A model generated the notes under the pieces. The model searched no databases and was not told the DNA's origin. It was given only the letters and a program-made list of their open reading frames with translations. Of a DNA stretch of 64,000 nt, positions 43,389-52,684 are shown piece by piece (the stretch's first letter is position 1; every line of letters starts with the position of its first letter). Source of the DNA: Fidelibacterota bacterium (lineage in GTDB: Bacteria; Fidelibacterota; UBA8477; JABMPR01); the NCBI GenBank assembly GCA_018650445.1, contig JABIFX010000104.1:1-64000 (forward strand), in the 5' to 3' direction. The position numbers and the translations under genes are program-made.

Positions 43389-45932
43389 ATGAAGTCAATC
43401 ATTACACTGCTAAGTTCGATTTTGATAATATCATTGGCCATAGGCGCTCAACCAGGAGTCTCCATACATAAGCTCAACAATGGTATGGATATTTTACTTA
43501 TCGAGAATAAAGCCCTGCCCATGGTGGGCGTGAATGTGGTTATTAAAACGGGCTCAGCTTATGAGACATATGAAACCAGTGGTATGAGCCACATGCTGGA
43601 GCACCTGCTTTTTAACGGTACCACCACGCGAACTCAACGCGAACTCTATGATGCTACAGATTTGATTGGAGGTTATAACAATGCCAATACAGGTGACTAT
43701 TATACCAACTTCATGATGGTTATGCCCGCAGAACACAAAATCGCCGGCATGGAAATTCAGGCCGACATGCTGTTTAACTCCATTCTGCCTGAAGAAAAAT
43801 TTGAAAAGGAGAAGGGGATTGTTCTTGAGGAAATTGCCCAGAGTCTTTCCAAGCCAGCCACCCAGATGGAATACAATCTTTCGGCGGAATTATACAAGGG
43901 GCACTCGCTTTCCTTGCCAACCCTGGGAACCTATGCCACCATTGAACACATGACCCGTGAGGCTGTGAATCACTATTACACCTCAACCTATCTTCCCAAC
44001 AACATGATTCTCAGTGCCATTGGAAATTTCGATTCTGCCACGATGTTGGTCGACATCAATCGTATTTATGGTGCTGCTGCACCAGGCTCAATTTTTAGAC
44101 CAACAGATTCTATTTTGAAAACTGGTATGACCCAACCAGTTGCAACGCCCTTGACAGATGTGAGTTGGTTGGATAGATATTATGGTGGTGAAGTACCAAC
44201 CCTGCATCAGATATATACCCTCAGAAGTGATCAACCTCAGGGTTTTCTACAATTGTTGGAGATGGCGCTCAAAGACCACCAGCCCAGAATAGAAACAGAA
44301 CTTAAGGAAGCCTGGCCAGAATCAGTAGATGGTCTTTCCATGCAAGTTCACTCCAGCCCAATCGCCAATTATGTCGAGCTTAAGCTAAACCTGAAAAATG
44401 AAAGCAATGCTCGGGCCATCAGTAAACAGCTCAAAAAAGCCATTGGTAAAACCAAATTTAAAATTGCCTCAACCACCCTGGCATCCATGGCTACCAAAGA
44501 AAAAACTGCTTTTCTTCAGAATGTTGAAAAACCCCATATGTTTGGAATTTACAATGCCTTTGATCTGGCCGTTTCCGGTATTGACGGGGTTCTGGATCTT
44601 TCAACAGCCAGCGACTTCAACCAGGCAGCCACAGATCTGAAATATTTCAGGTTGAAAATGGAACCTACAGTCATTTTTCATCACTCCAAGAGTGCTGAAT
44701 CAACTGGAGCTTCAGGGGAAATCAAAACCAGTCTGATTCAGTCTCCCAAGCACGGCATGGGTCTCATTGTACGCCAGAATCCCGGTTCAGAACTGCTGGC
44801 AATTCACTATCTTTTTAAGTACAAATCTGCCCATGAGGTCGAGTTTGGTAAGGAAGCCGCAAAATACCTCCATGATTGTTTTGGTCAACGCATGAAGAGC
44901 ACAGAAAAACTGGCTCAGAGTCAAAAATTCGGTCTGAAATTCACAGTCAATGACAACCCCTGGATTCCTATGGACAACATCTACCTTCATCCTGACTTTG
45001 GTTATATCCGGGTTGAAGGTCTGGCCAATGATCTTCCTGGAGCCATGGCCTTTTTAAATGCCGAAATGAATAATTTTTTACCCACAGCCGAAGAGTTCAA
45101 AATTGCCCGGGGAAAATTTTCACAATCCATGATGCATGGTGGTAAGGACAAAGCCAAAGATCTCTTTGATGATCAGGTAGAATCACACCTTTATGGCGCG
45201 AGTGTAAAAGAAAACGAGAAGGTCTTGAGTTACGAGAGCCTTGTGAAGTTCGCTGAGGCTTATTTTGCCCCCGAAAATCGTCTGGTCAGTGTTGTGTCAC
45301 CCCATCCAGAAAAAATGATCTCCAGGCTAATGTTGGCAGGCAGTAAATCACCATCAAAAGATTATCCGCTAACCGACAAATCCTATCTTACACCAAGCCA
45401 GCCTGTTTATGTTGATCTGCCTGGTGGAGGCGAACGTACATATTTGTTCTGGGGTTTTATTAAAAAGATTGAAAGTGGCGACGAAGCTGCCCTAAAAGCT
45501 CTGGGTTTGATTCTTTCAGACAAAATCACCTTTGATGTTCGGGAAAAACAAGGACTGGCTTATCGCATGACAGCCACGTCAACAGTACGCGACAACAATG
45601 CCCTGTTCTATATTAGCCTGGGCACACGCCCCCAAAACGCTGAAGTTCTGCTACCACAGTTTGAATCACTCATGAGCAAGCAGACCCTGGGTGAACTAAG
45701 TGAAGATGATGTCCAGAAAACAATCAACATGTATCTCGGACGCATGATGTTCAGACGTCTGTCCAGTATCAACCAGGCATACTATCTGGGAACATCACTT
45801 TTCTTCGAAAATGATATGAATCATGATCAGGCATTTCTGGATGCGCTTAAAGCTGTGACCCTTGAAGATGTGAACCGGGTTGCTGACAAGTATCTATCTG
45901 CAGAAAACGCCATTACTATTGTAGTGAGGTAA
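43389..45932 (+). CDS. M16 zinc peptidase (insulinase family), exported
   Basis: 847 residues starting at ATG 43389 with a signal peptide (MKSIITLLSSILIISLAIGAQ). The zinc motif is H68-ML-E71-H72 in GMSHMLEHLLFNGTT, with the third ligand in EKEKGIVLEEIAQS. It is a two-half M16B-like protein; a second, inactive M16 domain ends with ALKAVTLEDVNRVADKYL. It digests peptides in the periplasm. Its stop is three bases before the M1 lipoprotein start, so the two peptidases are a functional pair in one operon. Confidence 0.93.
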   Translation: MKSIITLLSSILIISLAIGAQPGVSIHKLNNGMDILLIENKALPMVGVNVVIKTGSAYETYETSGMSHMLEHLLFNGTTTRTQRELYDATDLIGGYNNANTGDYYTNFMMVMPAEHKIAGMEIQADMLFNSILPEEKFEKEKGIVLEEIAQSLSKPATQMEYNLSAELYKGHSLSLPTLGTYATIEHMTREAVNHYYTSTYLPNNMILSAIGNFDSATMLVDINRIYGAAAPGSIFRPTDSILKTGMTQPVATPLTDVSWLDRYYGGEVPTLHQIYTLRSDQPQGFLQLLEMALKDHQPRIETELKEAWPESVDGLSMQVHSSPIANYVELKLNLKNESNARAISKQLKKAIGKTKFKIASTTLASMATKEKTAFLQNVEKPHMFGIYNAFDLAVSGIDGVLDLSTASDFNQAATDLKYFRLKMEPTVIFHHSKSAESTGASGEIKTSLIQSPKHGMGLIVRQNPGSELLAIHYLFKYKSAHEVEFGKEAAKYLHDCFGQRMKSTEKLAQSQKFGLKFTVNDNPWIPMDNIYLHPDFGYIRVEGLANDLPGAMAFLNAEMNNFLPTAEEFKIARGKFSQSMMHGGKDKAKDLFDDQVESHLYGASVKENEKVLSYESLVKFAEAYFAPENRLVSVVSPHPEKMISRLMLAGSKSPSKDYPLTDKSYLTPSQPVYVDLPGGGERTYLFWGFIKKIESGDEAALKALGLILSDKITFDVREKQGLAYRMTATSTVRDNNALFYISLGTRPQNAEVLLPQFESLMSKQTLGELSEDDVQKTINMYLGRMMFRRLSSINQAYYLGTSLFFENDMNHDQAFLDALKAVTLEDVNRVADKYLSAENAITIVVR

Positions 45933-45935
45933 TAC

Positions 45936-48050
45936 ATGAAACATTTACAGAGAGTCATTTTTCTTGGTCTGATAGCCATCATATTGCTTTCCTGTCAAAC
46001 CCAGGTCGTAAACGAAGTGGTTTTCAAATCCCACAAGTTAAAGTTTAGCATAAATGTGGAAAGCCATCGTGCAATCTTCTCAGACTCAGGTCAAATACAG
46101 GTCTTTGAGGGGGTAAACCTGCTATATCTGGCACCTAATGCACAGATAGCAAAACTGACTATTAATGGCGTTTCTCCTGATCTGATGCTGCTTGATTCAA
46201 ACAGACTCTCAGAGCGAGATTCTGAATTAACTGCTAAAATTATGGCCTTAGACCCACCAGAATCAGCATTATGGGTGCTTTTTGAGTATAATAGCTCTGA
46301 GGAAACAAGTTTTTCCCTGGAATACACTGCGACTTTTGATGCCGATGTAACTGAGGTCAAATTTTCAAACCAGAATGTGGGTAGAGAAGTCACGGGTACC
46401 ATCCTGGAAAAGGGTGCCTACTTTAGCCCTGGCGCATTTTATTATCCCCGCGGGGAAGATGGCCTCATGAGTTTTGAAGTGACTGCCACCATTCCCTCCA
46501 ACTGGGAATCCATTGCCGATGGTAACAGTGTTGCCAGTGTTCGTGCCGGATCGACCAAAACGCAGAGCTGGAAGAATCCCTATCAGTCCGATGGCCTTAT
46601 GTTTATGGCAGCTCCCTTTAGTGTCAAACACGCCAAAGCCGGAGATGTAGATATTTACTGCTATTTCTTTGAGGAGGATACCAGTCTTTTTGAAACCTAC
46701 TTGCCGGCCACCGTTGATTATGTGAATATGTACTCAGAATTGATTGGTGAATACCCCTACAAGCGTTTTACTGTGGCAGAAAACTTCTTCCCCACAGGCT
46801 ACGGCATGCCAGCATGGACCCTTTTGGGACAACAAGTTATTCGTCTGCCGTTTATTGTCATGACATCCCTGGGGCACGAAGTCCTTCACAATTGGTGGGG
46901 TAACAGTATTTATGTGGATTATGAGAATGGAAACTGGTGTGAAGGTCTGACGGTTTATGGAGCAGATTACCGATATAAATTGAAACGTGGACCAGCGAGT
47001 GCCCGGGACTACCGCAAGGACATTCTTAAACAGTATAAGAGCTATGTCACCAAAGAGAATGAATTTCCTGTACGTGAGTTCGAAGCACGTCACAACGCTG
47101 AGAGCCGTACTATCGGCTACAATAAAACCATGATGATCATCCATATGATTGAAGAGATTATTGGTGAAGATGCCTTTTTCCAGGCCTGGCGAGATGTATT
47201 TGCCGAGAACAGAGGGCAACAGGTATCCTGGGAGAAGTGGCTGGAAGCCTATGAAAAGTCATCTGGTGAAGATTTGAGTTATATCATTCCTCAGTGGGTG
47301 GACCGGGTTGGAGCAGCCCAAATCAAGGTTGATCTCCTGGAATCTAAGTTCGTGGATGAACAGACCAGAGTCAAGTTCAAGGTCACACAGACGGGTGATG
47401 ATCTATATGATCTTCAAATTCCAGTCAATTTTATTGGGGTTGATGGTCAAAACGGTCAGGTTGGAATCACTGAGGCAGAAGGGACATTCGAGTTTACTGT
47501 AGAGGGTAAGGCAACCGGCTTCGAACTGGATCCCGACTACAACCTCTTCCGTCATCTATATCCCCAGGAGATCGAAGCCACCGTGGCGGCAGCCATGGGC
47601 GCCCCTGAAAAGCATTTCTGGTATTATGTGGATGGTGAGCAGGATGCTTTTAAATCATTTGGTGATGCACTCACCGAGGGCGATGTCACGCCTGCTTCCG
47701 CTGCGGATGCAGTATCGATAGGACTGGAAGGCAACTACGCTATTTTTGCCCTGAATCCTACCCGTCTGCCCTCTGAGCTCTCCAAACAGATCCAAATAGA
47801 CAAAACCAGTATTATTATAAATGGAGAAAGCTTTCCAAGGGCTGGCCATACATTCATTCTGAGCTCCGATGAAGAAGATATTGCAGCAAAAATGCTGGTG
47901 GTCATCTCAGGTGATCTGGGCTCTTTGCCTCGCATCGGTCAACTGATTCCCCATTACGGAAAATACTCCTATCTGGTTTTTAAGGGTGCTCGCAATGTCG
48001 CCAAAGGTCAGTGGCCAGCACTTACCAGCCCCTTAAGAGTAGAGCTGTAA
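45936..48050 (+). CDS. M1-family aminopeptidase-like lipoprotein
   Basis: 704 residues with a lipoprotein signal (VIFLGLIAIILLSCQTQ, acylated Cys20). The gluzincin motif is HEVLHNWWGNSIYVDYENGN with the third ligand in NWCEGLTVYGADY (H-E-x2-H-x18-E, His near 314). An N-terminal beta domain of the M1 type precedes it, and a C-terminal region of about 200 residues follows that I cannot name. It probably removes N-terminal residues from peptides at the outer-membrane face of the periplasm, alongside the upstream M16 enzyme. The usual GxMEN exopeptidase motif is not evident (TGYGMPAWT stands there), so exo- versus endo- activity is uncertain. Confidence 0.9.
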   Translation: MKHLQRVIFLGLIAIILLSCQTQVVNEVVFKSHKLKFSINVESHRAIFSDSGQIQVFEGVNLLYLAPNAQIAKLTINGVSPDLMLLDSNRLSERDSELTAKIMALDPPESALWVLFEYNSSEETSFSLEYTATFDADVTEVKFSNQNVGREVTGTILEKGAYFSPGAFYYPRGEDGLMSFEVTATIPSNWESIADGNSVASVRAGSTKTQSWKNPYQSDGLMFMAAPFSVKHAKAGDVDIYCYFFEEDTSLFETYLPATVDYVNMYSELIGEYPYKRFTVAENFFPTGYGMPAWTLLGQQVIRLPFIVMTSLGHEVLHNWWGNSIYVDYENGNWCEGLTVYGADYRYKLKRGPASARDYRKDILKQYKSYVTKENEFPVREFEARHNAESRTIGYNKTMMIIHMIEEIIGEDAFFQAWRDVFAENRGQQVSWEKWLEAYEKSSGEDLSYIIPQWVDRVGAAQIKVDLLESKFVDEQTRVKFKVTQTGDDLYDLQIPVNFIGVDGQNGQVGITEAEGTFEFTVEGKATGFELDPDYNLFRHLYPQEIEATVAAAMGAPEKHFWYYVDGEQDAFKSFGDALTEGDVTPASAADAVSIGLEGNYAIFALNPTRLPSELSKQIQIDKTSIIINGESFPRAGHTFILSSDEEDIAAKMLVVISGDLGSLPRIGQLIPHYGKYSYLVFKGARNVAKGQWPALTSPLRVEL

Positions 48051-48238
48051 GAGAGAAACCCCTACTCTATATAGGTTGAGGAGCAGTCCCCAAAAGTGAG
48101 AATGTGCTACACGAAGGATCTTAAAAGCCGCTGATGTAGGGTTGTTTTCCCCTTTTAACCACCTGGATTGATCAATTTAATATCACCGAAAGACGATATT
48201 TGCCATTAAAAACCTTTTTTTGTGGCATTGGTTTTGCT

Positions 48239-48264
48239 ATTATTCGACCGTTCGTTCGAATAAT
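48239..48264. promoter_or_regulatory. Probable TetR operator overlapping its promoter
   Basis: ATTATTCG (48239-48246) and CGAATAAT (48257-48264) form an inverted repeat around CGTTCGTT-type half-sites, with an inner TTCGTTCGAA. It ends 21 bases before the tetR start and includes a TATTAT -10-like element at 48238-48243. Autorepression by the TetR protein is the natural reading. Confidence 0.6.
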
Positions 48265-48285
48265 CGAACTTGAGGTTAGGAAGCT

Positions 48286-48882
48286 ATGGAAAATACTGCG
48301 ACAACTGATCGAAAATCCGCCGAAAGAGCAGCTCGTCAAAAGCTGATTCTTCAGGGAGCCCTGGCCGTGTTTAAGGAAAAAGGATTAGAGGGGGCGAAGA
48401 TCGATGAGATCGCTCGCGTTTCTGGTTTCGGAAAAGCGACGCTCTACTATTACTTCACCTCTAAAGAAGAAATATTCAATGCCCTCCTCCTCCATGGATG
48501 GCTAAGTCTTTGGCGTGAATTAGAAGAGACGGCAGTGGGTGGAGACAGCCCCAAACGTACCTTCATCTCCATGTTAAAAAAGATCGCTGAGACAGTGAAC
48601 ACCGACCGTCCCCTTTATGAATTCCTTTTTCAAGCTCCCAAAGCATTTACTCATGAAGAAAATCAAAAGGCTGAGTGGAAAGCTTACCAGAACCGTCTCT
48701 ACAAGGTATTAATGGAACTTATTGAGCAGGGTATCGCTGAAAGAGAATTTCCACAAATGGAACCCCGTCTCATACTTAAGGCAATGGGAGGTCTTTTTCA
48801 TGGTCTGGTTTTTTGGGGTAGTGATAGAGATTCAATTACTGAAAACGAAATAGAAGAAATGCTGGGCAACCTGCTTGGATAA
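48286..48882 (+). CDS. TetR family transcriptional regulator
   Basis: A 198-residue repressor-type protein. The N-terminal helix-turn-helix is clear: RQKLILQGALAVFKEKGLEG, AKIDEIARVSGFGKATLYYYF and TSKEEIFNAL. The C-terminal helices form a ligand pocket of unknown specificity (VNTDRPLYEFLFQAPKAF). An inverted repeat just upstream suggests self-regulation. Unusually for the family, no divergent efflux gene lies beside it; the next plus-strand genes are a secreted protein and the TonB receptor operon, which may be targets. Confidence 0.92.
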   Translation: MENTATTDRKSAERAARQKLILQGALAVFKEKGLEGAKIDEIARVSGFGKATLYYYFTSKEEIFNALLLHGWLSLWRELEETAVGGDSPKRTFISMLKKIAETVNTDRPLYEFLFQAPKAFTHEENQKAEWKAYQNRLYKVLMELIEQGIAEREFPQMEPRLILKAMGGLFHGLVFWGSDRDSITENEIEEMLGNLLG

Positions 48883-48952
48883 CCAGGTCGGACCGGGAAG
48901 CAATTCTCTATGCATACATTCAATCAAAACAACCAAGCGAGGAGATAAACCC

Positions 48953-49966
48953 ATGCAAAGAAAAGCTACTATCCTTATCCTGTTGGCCATGACCTTCAGT
49001 CTGGCTTTTGGACAAGTATATACAGAAGATTTTGAAGATGGCAATGTCAGTGAATGGCAGACCTTTTTTGCCGATGAAGAAAACATTCAGGTCGTTGATA
49101 TGACCTCAGCCCCGGCTGTCCTGGTTGGTGGTGATGACAAGGTTGGTTACCTGCAGGATATTGATGGATCCTATACAGGTATCGCCAACGTGTTGACAGG
49201 AACTACCAGTGATGTGAACTACACTGTTGAAGCCGACGTCTATGTCTACGCTAACCCAGCAGGATCATCCGCCTATAGCGGTTTGGTAGCTTATGCAGAC
49301 TCATCTTTAGATTATTATGTAAAACTGGTTGTTGATTTCGATGGTGATGACAGACTGCGTCTGTTTAACAACAAATTTAGTATGGCTACCTTTTCCTATT
49401 CCTTTGATAACACCATGCCTACGACGAACATTGAAAATACAGAGGGTTGGCACCATATGAAGTTGGGGGTAGTTACCAACGACGACAATACGGTTTCCTA
49501 CACCTGTTGGTATGATGAAGTAAACCTGGGCACCTTTATTGACGATGCTGCAGGCCACACAACCAGCGGAATGGCCGGTGTATTCTCAATGCAGCAAGAT
49601 GATGATGGACTACCAGGATATTTTGACAACTATGGGGTCACTGCAGGTGGTACGACATCAATTTTCAACACCTTTGAAAATGTACCTGTTACCATGACGA
49701 TAAGTCAGAATTTCCCCAACCCTTTCAATCCTTCAACAACCATCTCAATCGAGATGCATGAAGGTGGAGAGGCCTCACTTGAAATATTTAACATCAGAGG
49801 TGAAATCGTCACAACCCTAGCCCAGGGAAATATCCAACCAGGTAGCTATCGAGTGACCTGGGATGGTAGAGACAATAAGGGCCAGGTTGTTGCTGCAGGA
49901 AACTACATTGCCGTACTGAGCAAGGGTAATGAACAAGTCAGCCGCAACATGCTCATGCTGAAATAA
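48953..49966 (+). CDS. Secreted LamG-like protein with C-terminal sorting-type domain
   Basis: About 337 residues from ATG 48953 behind AGGAG. A signal peptide (ATILILLAMTFSLAFGQ) precedes a concanavalin-like beta-sandwich (YTEDFEDGNVSEWQTFF, then a YSGLVAYADSSLDYYVKLV stretch and a final VNLGTFIDDAAGH), typical of LamG/DUF1080-like sugar- or protein-binding domains. The C-terminal 85 residues begin ISQNFPNPFNPSTTISIEM and end YIAVLSKGNEQVSRNMLMLK, a FlgD-like/type A sorting module common in secreted proteins of this lineage. The target is unknown. Confidence 0.85.
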   Translation: MQRKATILILLAMTFSLAFGQVYTEDFEDGNVSEWQTFFADEENIQVVDMTSAPAVLVGGDDKVGYLQDIDGSYTGIANVLTGTTSDVNYTVEADVYVYANPAGSSAYSGLVAYADSSLDYYVKLVVDFDGDDRLRLFNNKFSMATFSYSFDNTMPTTNIENTEGWHHMKLGVVTNDDNTVSYTCWYDEVNLGTFIDDAAGHTTSGMAGVFSMQQDDDGLPGYFDNYGVTAGGTTSIFNTFENVPVTMTISQNFPNPFNPSTTISIEMHEGGEASLEIFNIRGEIVTTLAQGNIQPGSYRVTWDGRDNKGQVVAAGNYIAVLSKGNEQVSRNMLMLK

Positions 49967-49979
49967 TATATAAACATAT

Positions 49980-50006
49980 CAGGCCGCCTCAAACCGAGGC
50001 GGCCTG
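49980..50006 (+). terminator. Strong GC hairpin after the secreted-protein gene
   Basis: CAGGCCGCCTC (49980-49990) pairs exactly with GAGGCGGCCTG (49996-50006) around AAACC. It stands 14 bases past the stop of the LamG-like gene and 12 before the TonB receptor start. The U-tract is weak (AATTACTAAT). It separates the two transcription units at least partly. Confidence 0.7.
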
Positions 50007-50017
50007 AATTACTAATC

Positions 50018-52684
50018 ATGAAAATATTCTCGCGCTCAGTTCTCTTACTCCTTCTTTTCCTGTTTCTTCCTCAGCTAATCCTTGCTGGTGTTGGTGGAAA
50101 AATATCCGGAACGGTAACCTCAGAGGATCTGGGTGTTCTGGTGGGTGTGAATGTGGTTATTGATGGGACCCACATTGGTACGGCAACCGATGAACAGGGT
50201 GAATTCTTTATTTTGAATGTGCCTCCAGGAACCTATACCATAAAATTTATGATGATCGGCTATAAAATAGCCGTTTATCAAGATGTTCAGGTGGTCTCAG
50301 ATTTTACCACCACGCTAAATGCCGCTCTGGAGCTTGTCACCCTGGATGCCAGGGAAGAAGTGTACGTCACAGCCACGAGGCCCTTGATTCAACGTGATGC
50401 AACTGCCACTATTCGCGTGATCAGTGCTGATGACATTATCTCCATGCCCGTGGACAACATCAACGATGTTCTGGCTACCCAGGCTGGTTTTACCACAGAC
50501 GAAAACGGAGACATACATGTCCGCGGCGGGCGCACCAAAGAAATATTATACATGATCGACGGCATCATTGTCCGCGATCCCATGGAAGGTGATTTCAGCG
50601 GGACGGTCAACCAGAATGCCATTCAAGAAATGACAGTCATCAGTGGGACCTTTAATGCTGAATATGGCCAGGCCATGTCATCAGTGGTAAATATCGTTAC
50701 CAAAGAAGGTGGCGAGGAGTTTCACGGTCGCATTGAATACACTTCAGATCAGTTGAATGCCTACAATTATCATGAATCTGGTGCTTTTGAATATCTGGAC
50801 ACCAGCTATGCCGATGAAGACACCGCCTTCCAGTATGTTGATTTACGTGGAGGGTTATTTGACTATTACAATAATGCCCCTGATGGCTTTTATCCCAAAG
50901 CTTGGATTCCCTTGCTTGGAATGCCTACAAACAAAGATGGAGATCAGATTGGCGGACAGCTTAGCATAAGTCTTGGTGGACCCCTGATTGGAAATACCAG
51001 CTATTATCTCTCAGGTTTATTCTCATCAGAAGAAAGCCCCCTGCCACATGGTGGTGAAATGAGCCAGGATATTCAGTTACGCCTCAGCCATCGCCTCACC
51101 AACCAGATCAAACTGGGAGCACATCTCAACAGCTCAAGCCGGCTGTATCAGAACTACTCCCATCGCTGGAAATATCTACCCGGGAACAACTCTCATACCT
51201 ATAAGGGGAATGATAGAGTATCTCTCAATCTCACCCACGCCCTTTCAGAAGCCTGGTTCTATAATGTCCATGTGTCCAGCCAGACAGTTGGAACCAAAAT
51301 TGGTGTAGCCAATCTGAGCACTGAGGATTATGAGCGCCCCCTTACTGACGCATCAGTCTACTTCTACGCTTCTGGAAACAGAGGTATTTACACCGACAAT
51401 CTGAGCCACACAAAAAGCCTGAACATAAATTCCACCTATGCCACAGGCGACCATCTCCTAAAAAGCGGCTTTAATTATTCTGCTCATGAGCTGGAGATTT
51501 ATACAGAAGAAGATCCCTGGCTTGGTGGTACAAATTTTAGAGATGATACAACCTACACACCTACAGAAATGTCCTTCTATCTCCAGGATAAAATCGAATT
51601 TGATTATCTTATCCTCAACCTGGGTTTGCGCTATGATCGCATTGATCCACGGATTGGGATGTGGGACGATATCACCCGTTTTGCCCTCTGGGATTCCAGT
51701 CTTCAAAATTGGATTTCAGCTCCTGTCATTGATACGCCAGTAGAGAGCAAGTGGAGTCCTAGAATCGGATTGGCTTACCCCGTGACAGAAAACACGGTCT
51801 TCCATTTTTCATACGGCCACTTTTTCCAGAGTCCCGATTTTAAAGCCATGACCTATAATGCAGATAAGGATATCTCCGCAGCCCTACCCCTCGTCGGGAA
51901 TGCAGGAGTCAAACCACAGAAAACAGTGGCCTTTGAGGTGGGGGTAAAGCAAGCTCTTTCACCTGTATCCAAACTGACTGCCACAGTCTGGTCAAAAGAC
52001 ATTAGAGACCTCCTGTCCACACAATCCTATCGCATCATATCCATTCCTGTTGTGGTTTATACAAACTCAGATTATGCCAGCGTAAAGGGTGTCGACCTCA
52101 GCCTGGACCGGCAACTTAGCGAAAGTTTCAGTGCCAATATGAGCTATACGGTGTCAGTGGCGCGCGGCAATAACTCCACACCCATTGCCGGATATTTTTC
52201 GGCTTATGAAAATGAAGAAATCCCACATAAGGAATACTATCTGGATTTTGACCAGCGCCATGATCTGTCCCTGAATCTGGCTTATCGGGGTGGACCTAAA
52301 GGTGGTGGTGTTCTCATGGGGATGCGACCCCTGGCAAACACCAATGCAAATCTGCTTTTAAATGTGGCCAGCGGCTTACCCTATACACCTTATGTAGATC
52401 CCACCATACAGGTTGAAGTCAACTCAGCTCGCAAACCCTGGATTTACAGCCTGGATCTACGCTTAAGACGAGAAATCCATGTGGGCGGTCTGAAGCCAGC
52501 TCTCTTTTTAGAGATTATGAATCTTACCAATCATGAAAATGTGTTAGCCGTGAATAGTCGTACAGGAAAACCATTTGATCTGGGAAGCTCCGGTCTGGTT
52601 GGCGGAGGGGATGATAGTAATTTGAATCCAGCTAAGCTGGGTCGCGGTCGATCCATAAAAGCTGGTATTAGTGTGGGGTGGTAA
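50018..52684 (+). CDS. TonB-dependent receptor with carboxypeptidase-like N-domain
   Basis: 888 residues. A signal peptide (VLLLLLFLFLPQLILAG) is followed by a CarboxypepD_reg-like domain (about 30-115: GKISGTVTSEDLGVLVGVNV, GEFFILNVPPGTYTIKF), a Plug (about 120-225: IRVISADDIISMPVDNINDV, VRGGRTKEILYMIDGIIV) and a barrel ending in an aromatic/strand-type C-terminus (KAGISVGW). It takes up a substrate across the outer membrane, driven by TonB/ExbBD. The operon continues with a secreted protein (overlap TAATG) and a PorV-family protein, pointing to uptake or display of polymer-derived substrates. Substrate unknown. Confidence 0.93.
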   Translation: MKIFSRSVLLLLLFLFLPQLILAGVGGKISGTVTSEDLGVLVGVNVVIDGTHIGTATDEQGEFFILNVPPGTYTIKFMMIGYKIAVYQDVQVVSDFTTTLNAALELVTLDAREEVYVTATRPLIQRDATATIRVISADDIISMPVDNINDVLATQAGFTTDENGDIHVRGGRTKEILYMIDGIIVRDPMEGDFSGTVNQNAIQEMTVISGTFNAEYGQAMSSVVNIVTKEGGEEFHGRIEYTSDQLNAYNYHESGAFEYLDTSYADEDTAFQYVDLRGGLFDYYNNAPDGFYPKAWIPLLGMPTNKDGDQIGGQLSISLGGPLIGNTSYYLSGLFSSEESPLPHGGEMSQDIQLRLSHRLTNQIKLGAHLNSSSRLYQNYSHRWKYLPGNNSHTYKGNDRVSLNLTHALSEAWFYNVHVSSQTVGTKIGVANLSTEDYERPLTDASVYFYASGNRGIYTDNLSHTKSLNINSTYATGDHLLKSGFNYSAHELEIYTEEDPWLGGTNFRDDTTYTPTEMSFYLQDKIEFDYLILNLGLRYDRIDPRIGMWDDITRFALWDSSLQNWISAPVIDTPVESKWSPRIGLAYPVTENTVFHFSYGHFFQSPDFKAMTYNADKDISAALPLVGNAGVKPQKTVAFEVGVKQALSPVSKLTATVWSKDIRDLLSTQSYRIISIPVVVYTNSDYASVKGVDLSLDRQLSESFSANMSYTVSVARGNNSTPIAGYFSAYENEEIPHKEYYLDFDQRHDLSLNLAYRGGPKGGGVLMGMRPLANTNANLLLNVASGLPYTPYVDPTIQVEVNSARKPWIYSLDLRLRREIHVGGLKPALFLEIMNLTNHENVLAVNSRTGKPFDLGSSGLVGGGDDSNLNPAKLGRGRSIKAGISVGW

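Noticed and set aside
46800-46840. GxMEN exopeptidase motif in the M1-like lipoprotein
   Set aside because: The matching place reads TGYGMPAWT, so I do not call it a confirmed aminopeptidase; only the zinc motif is clear.
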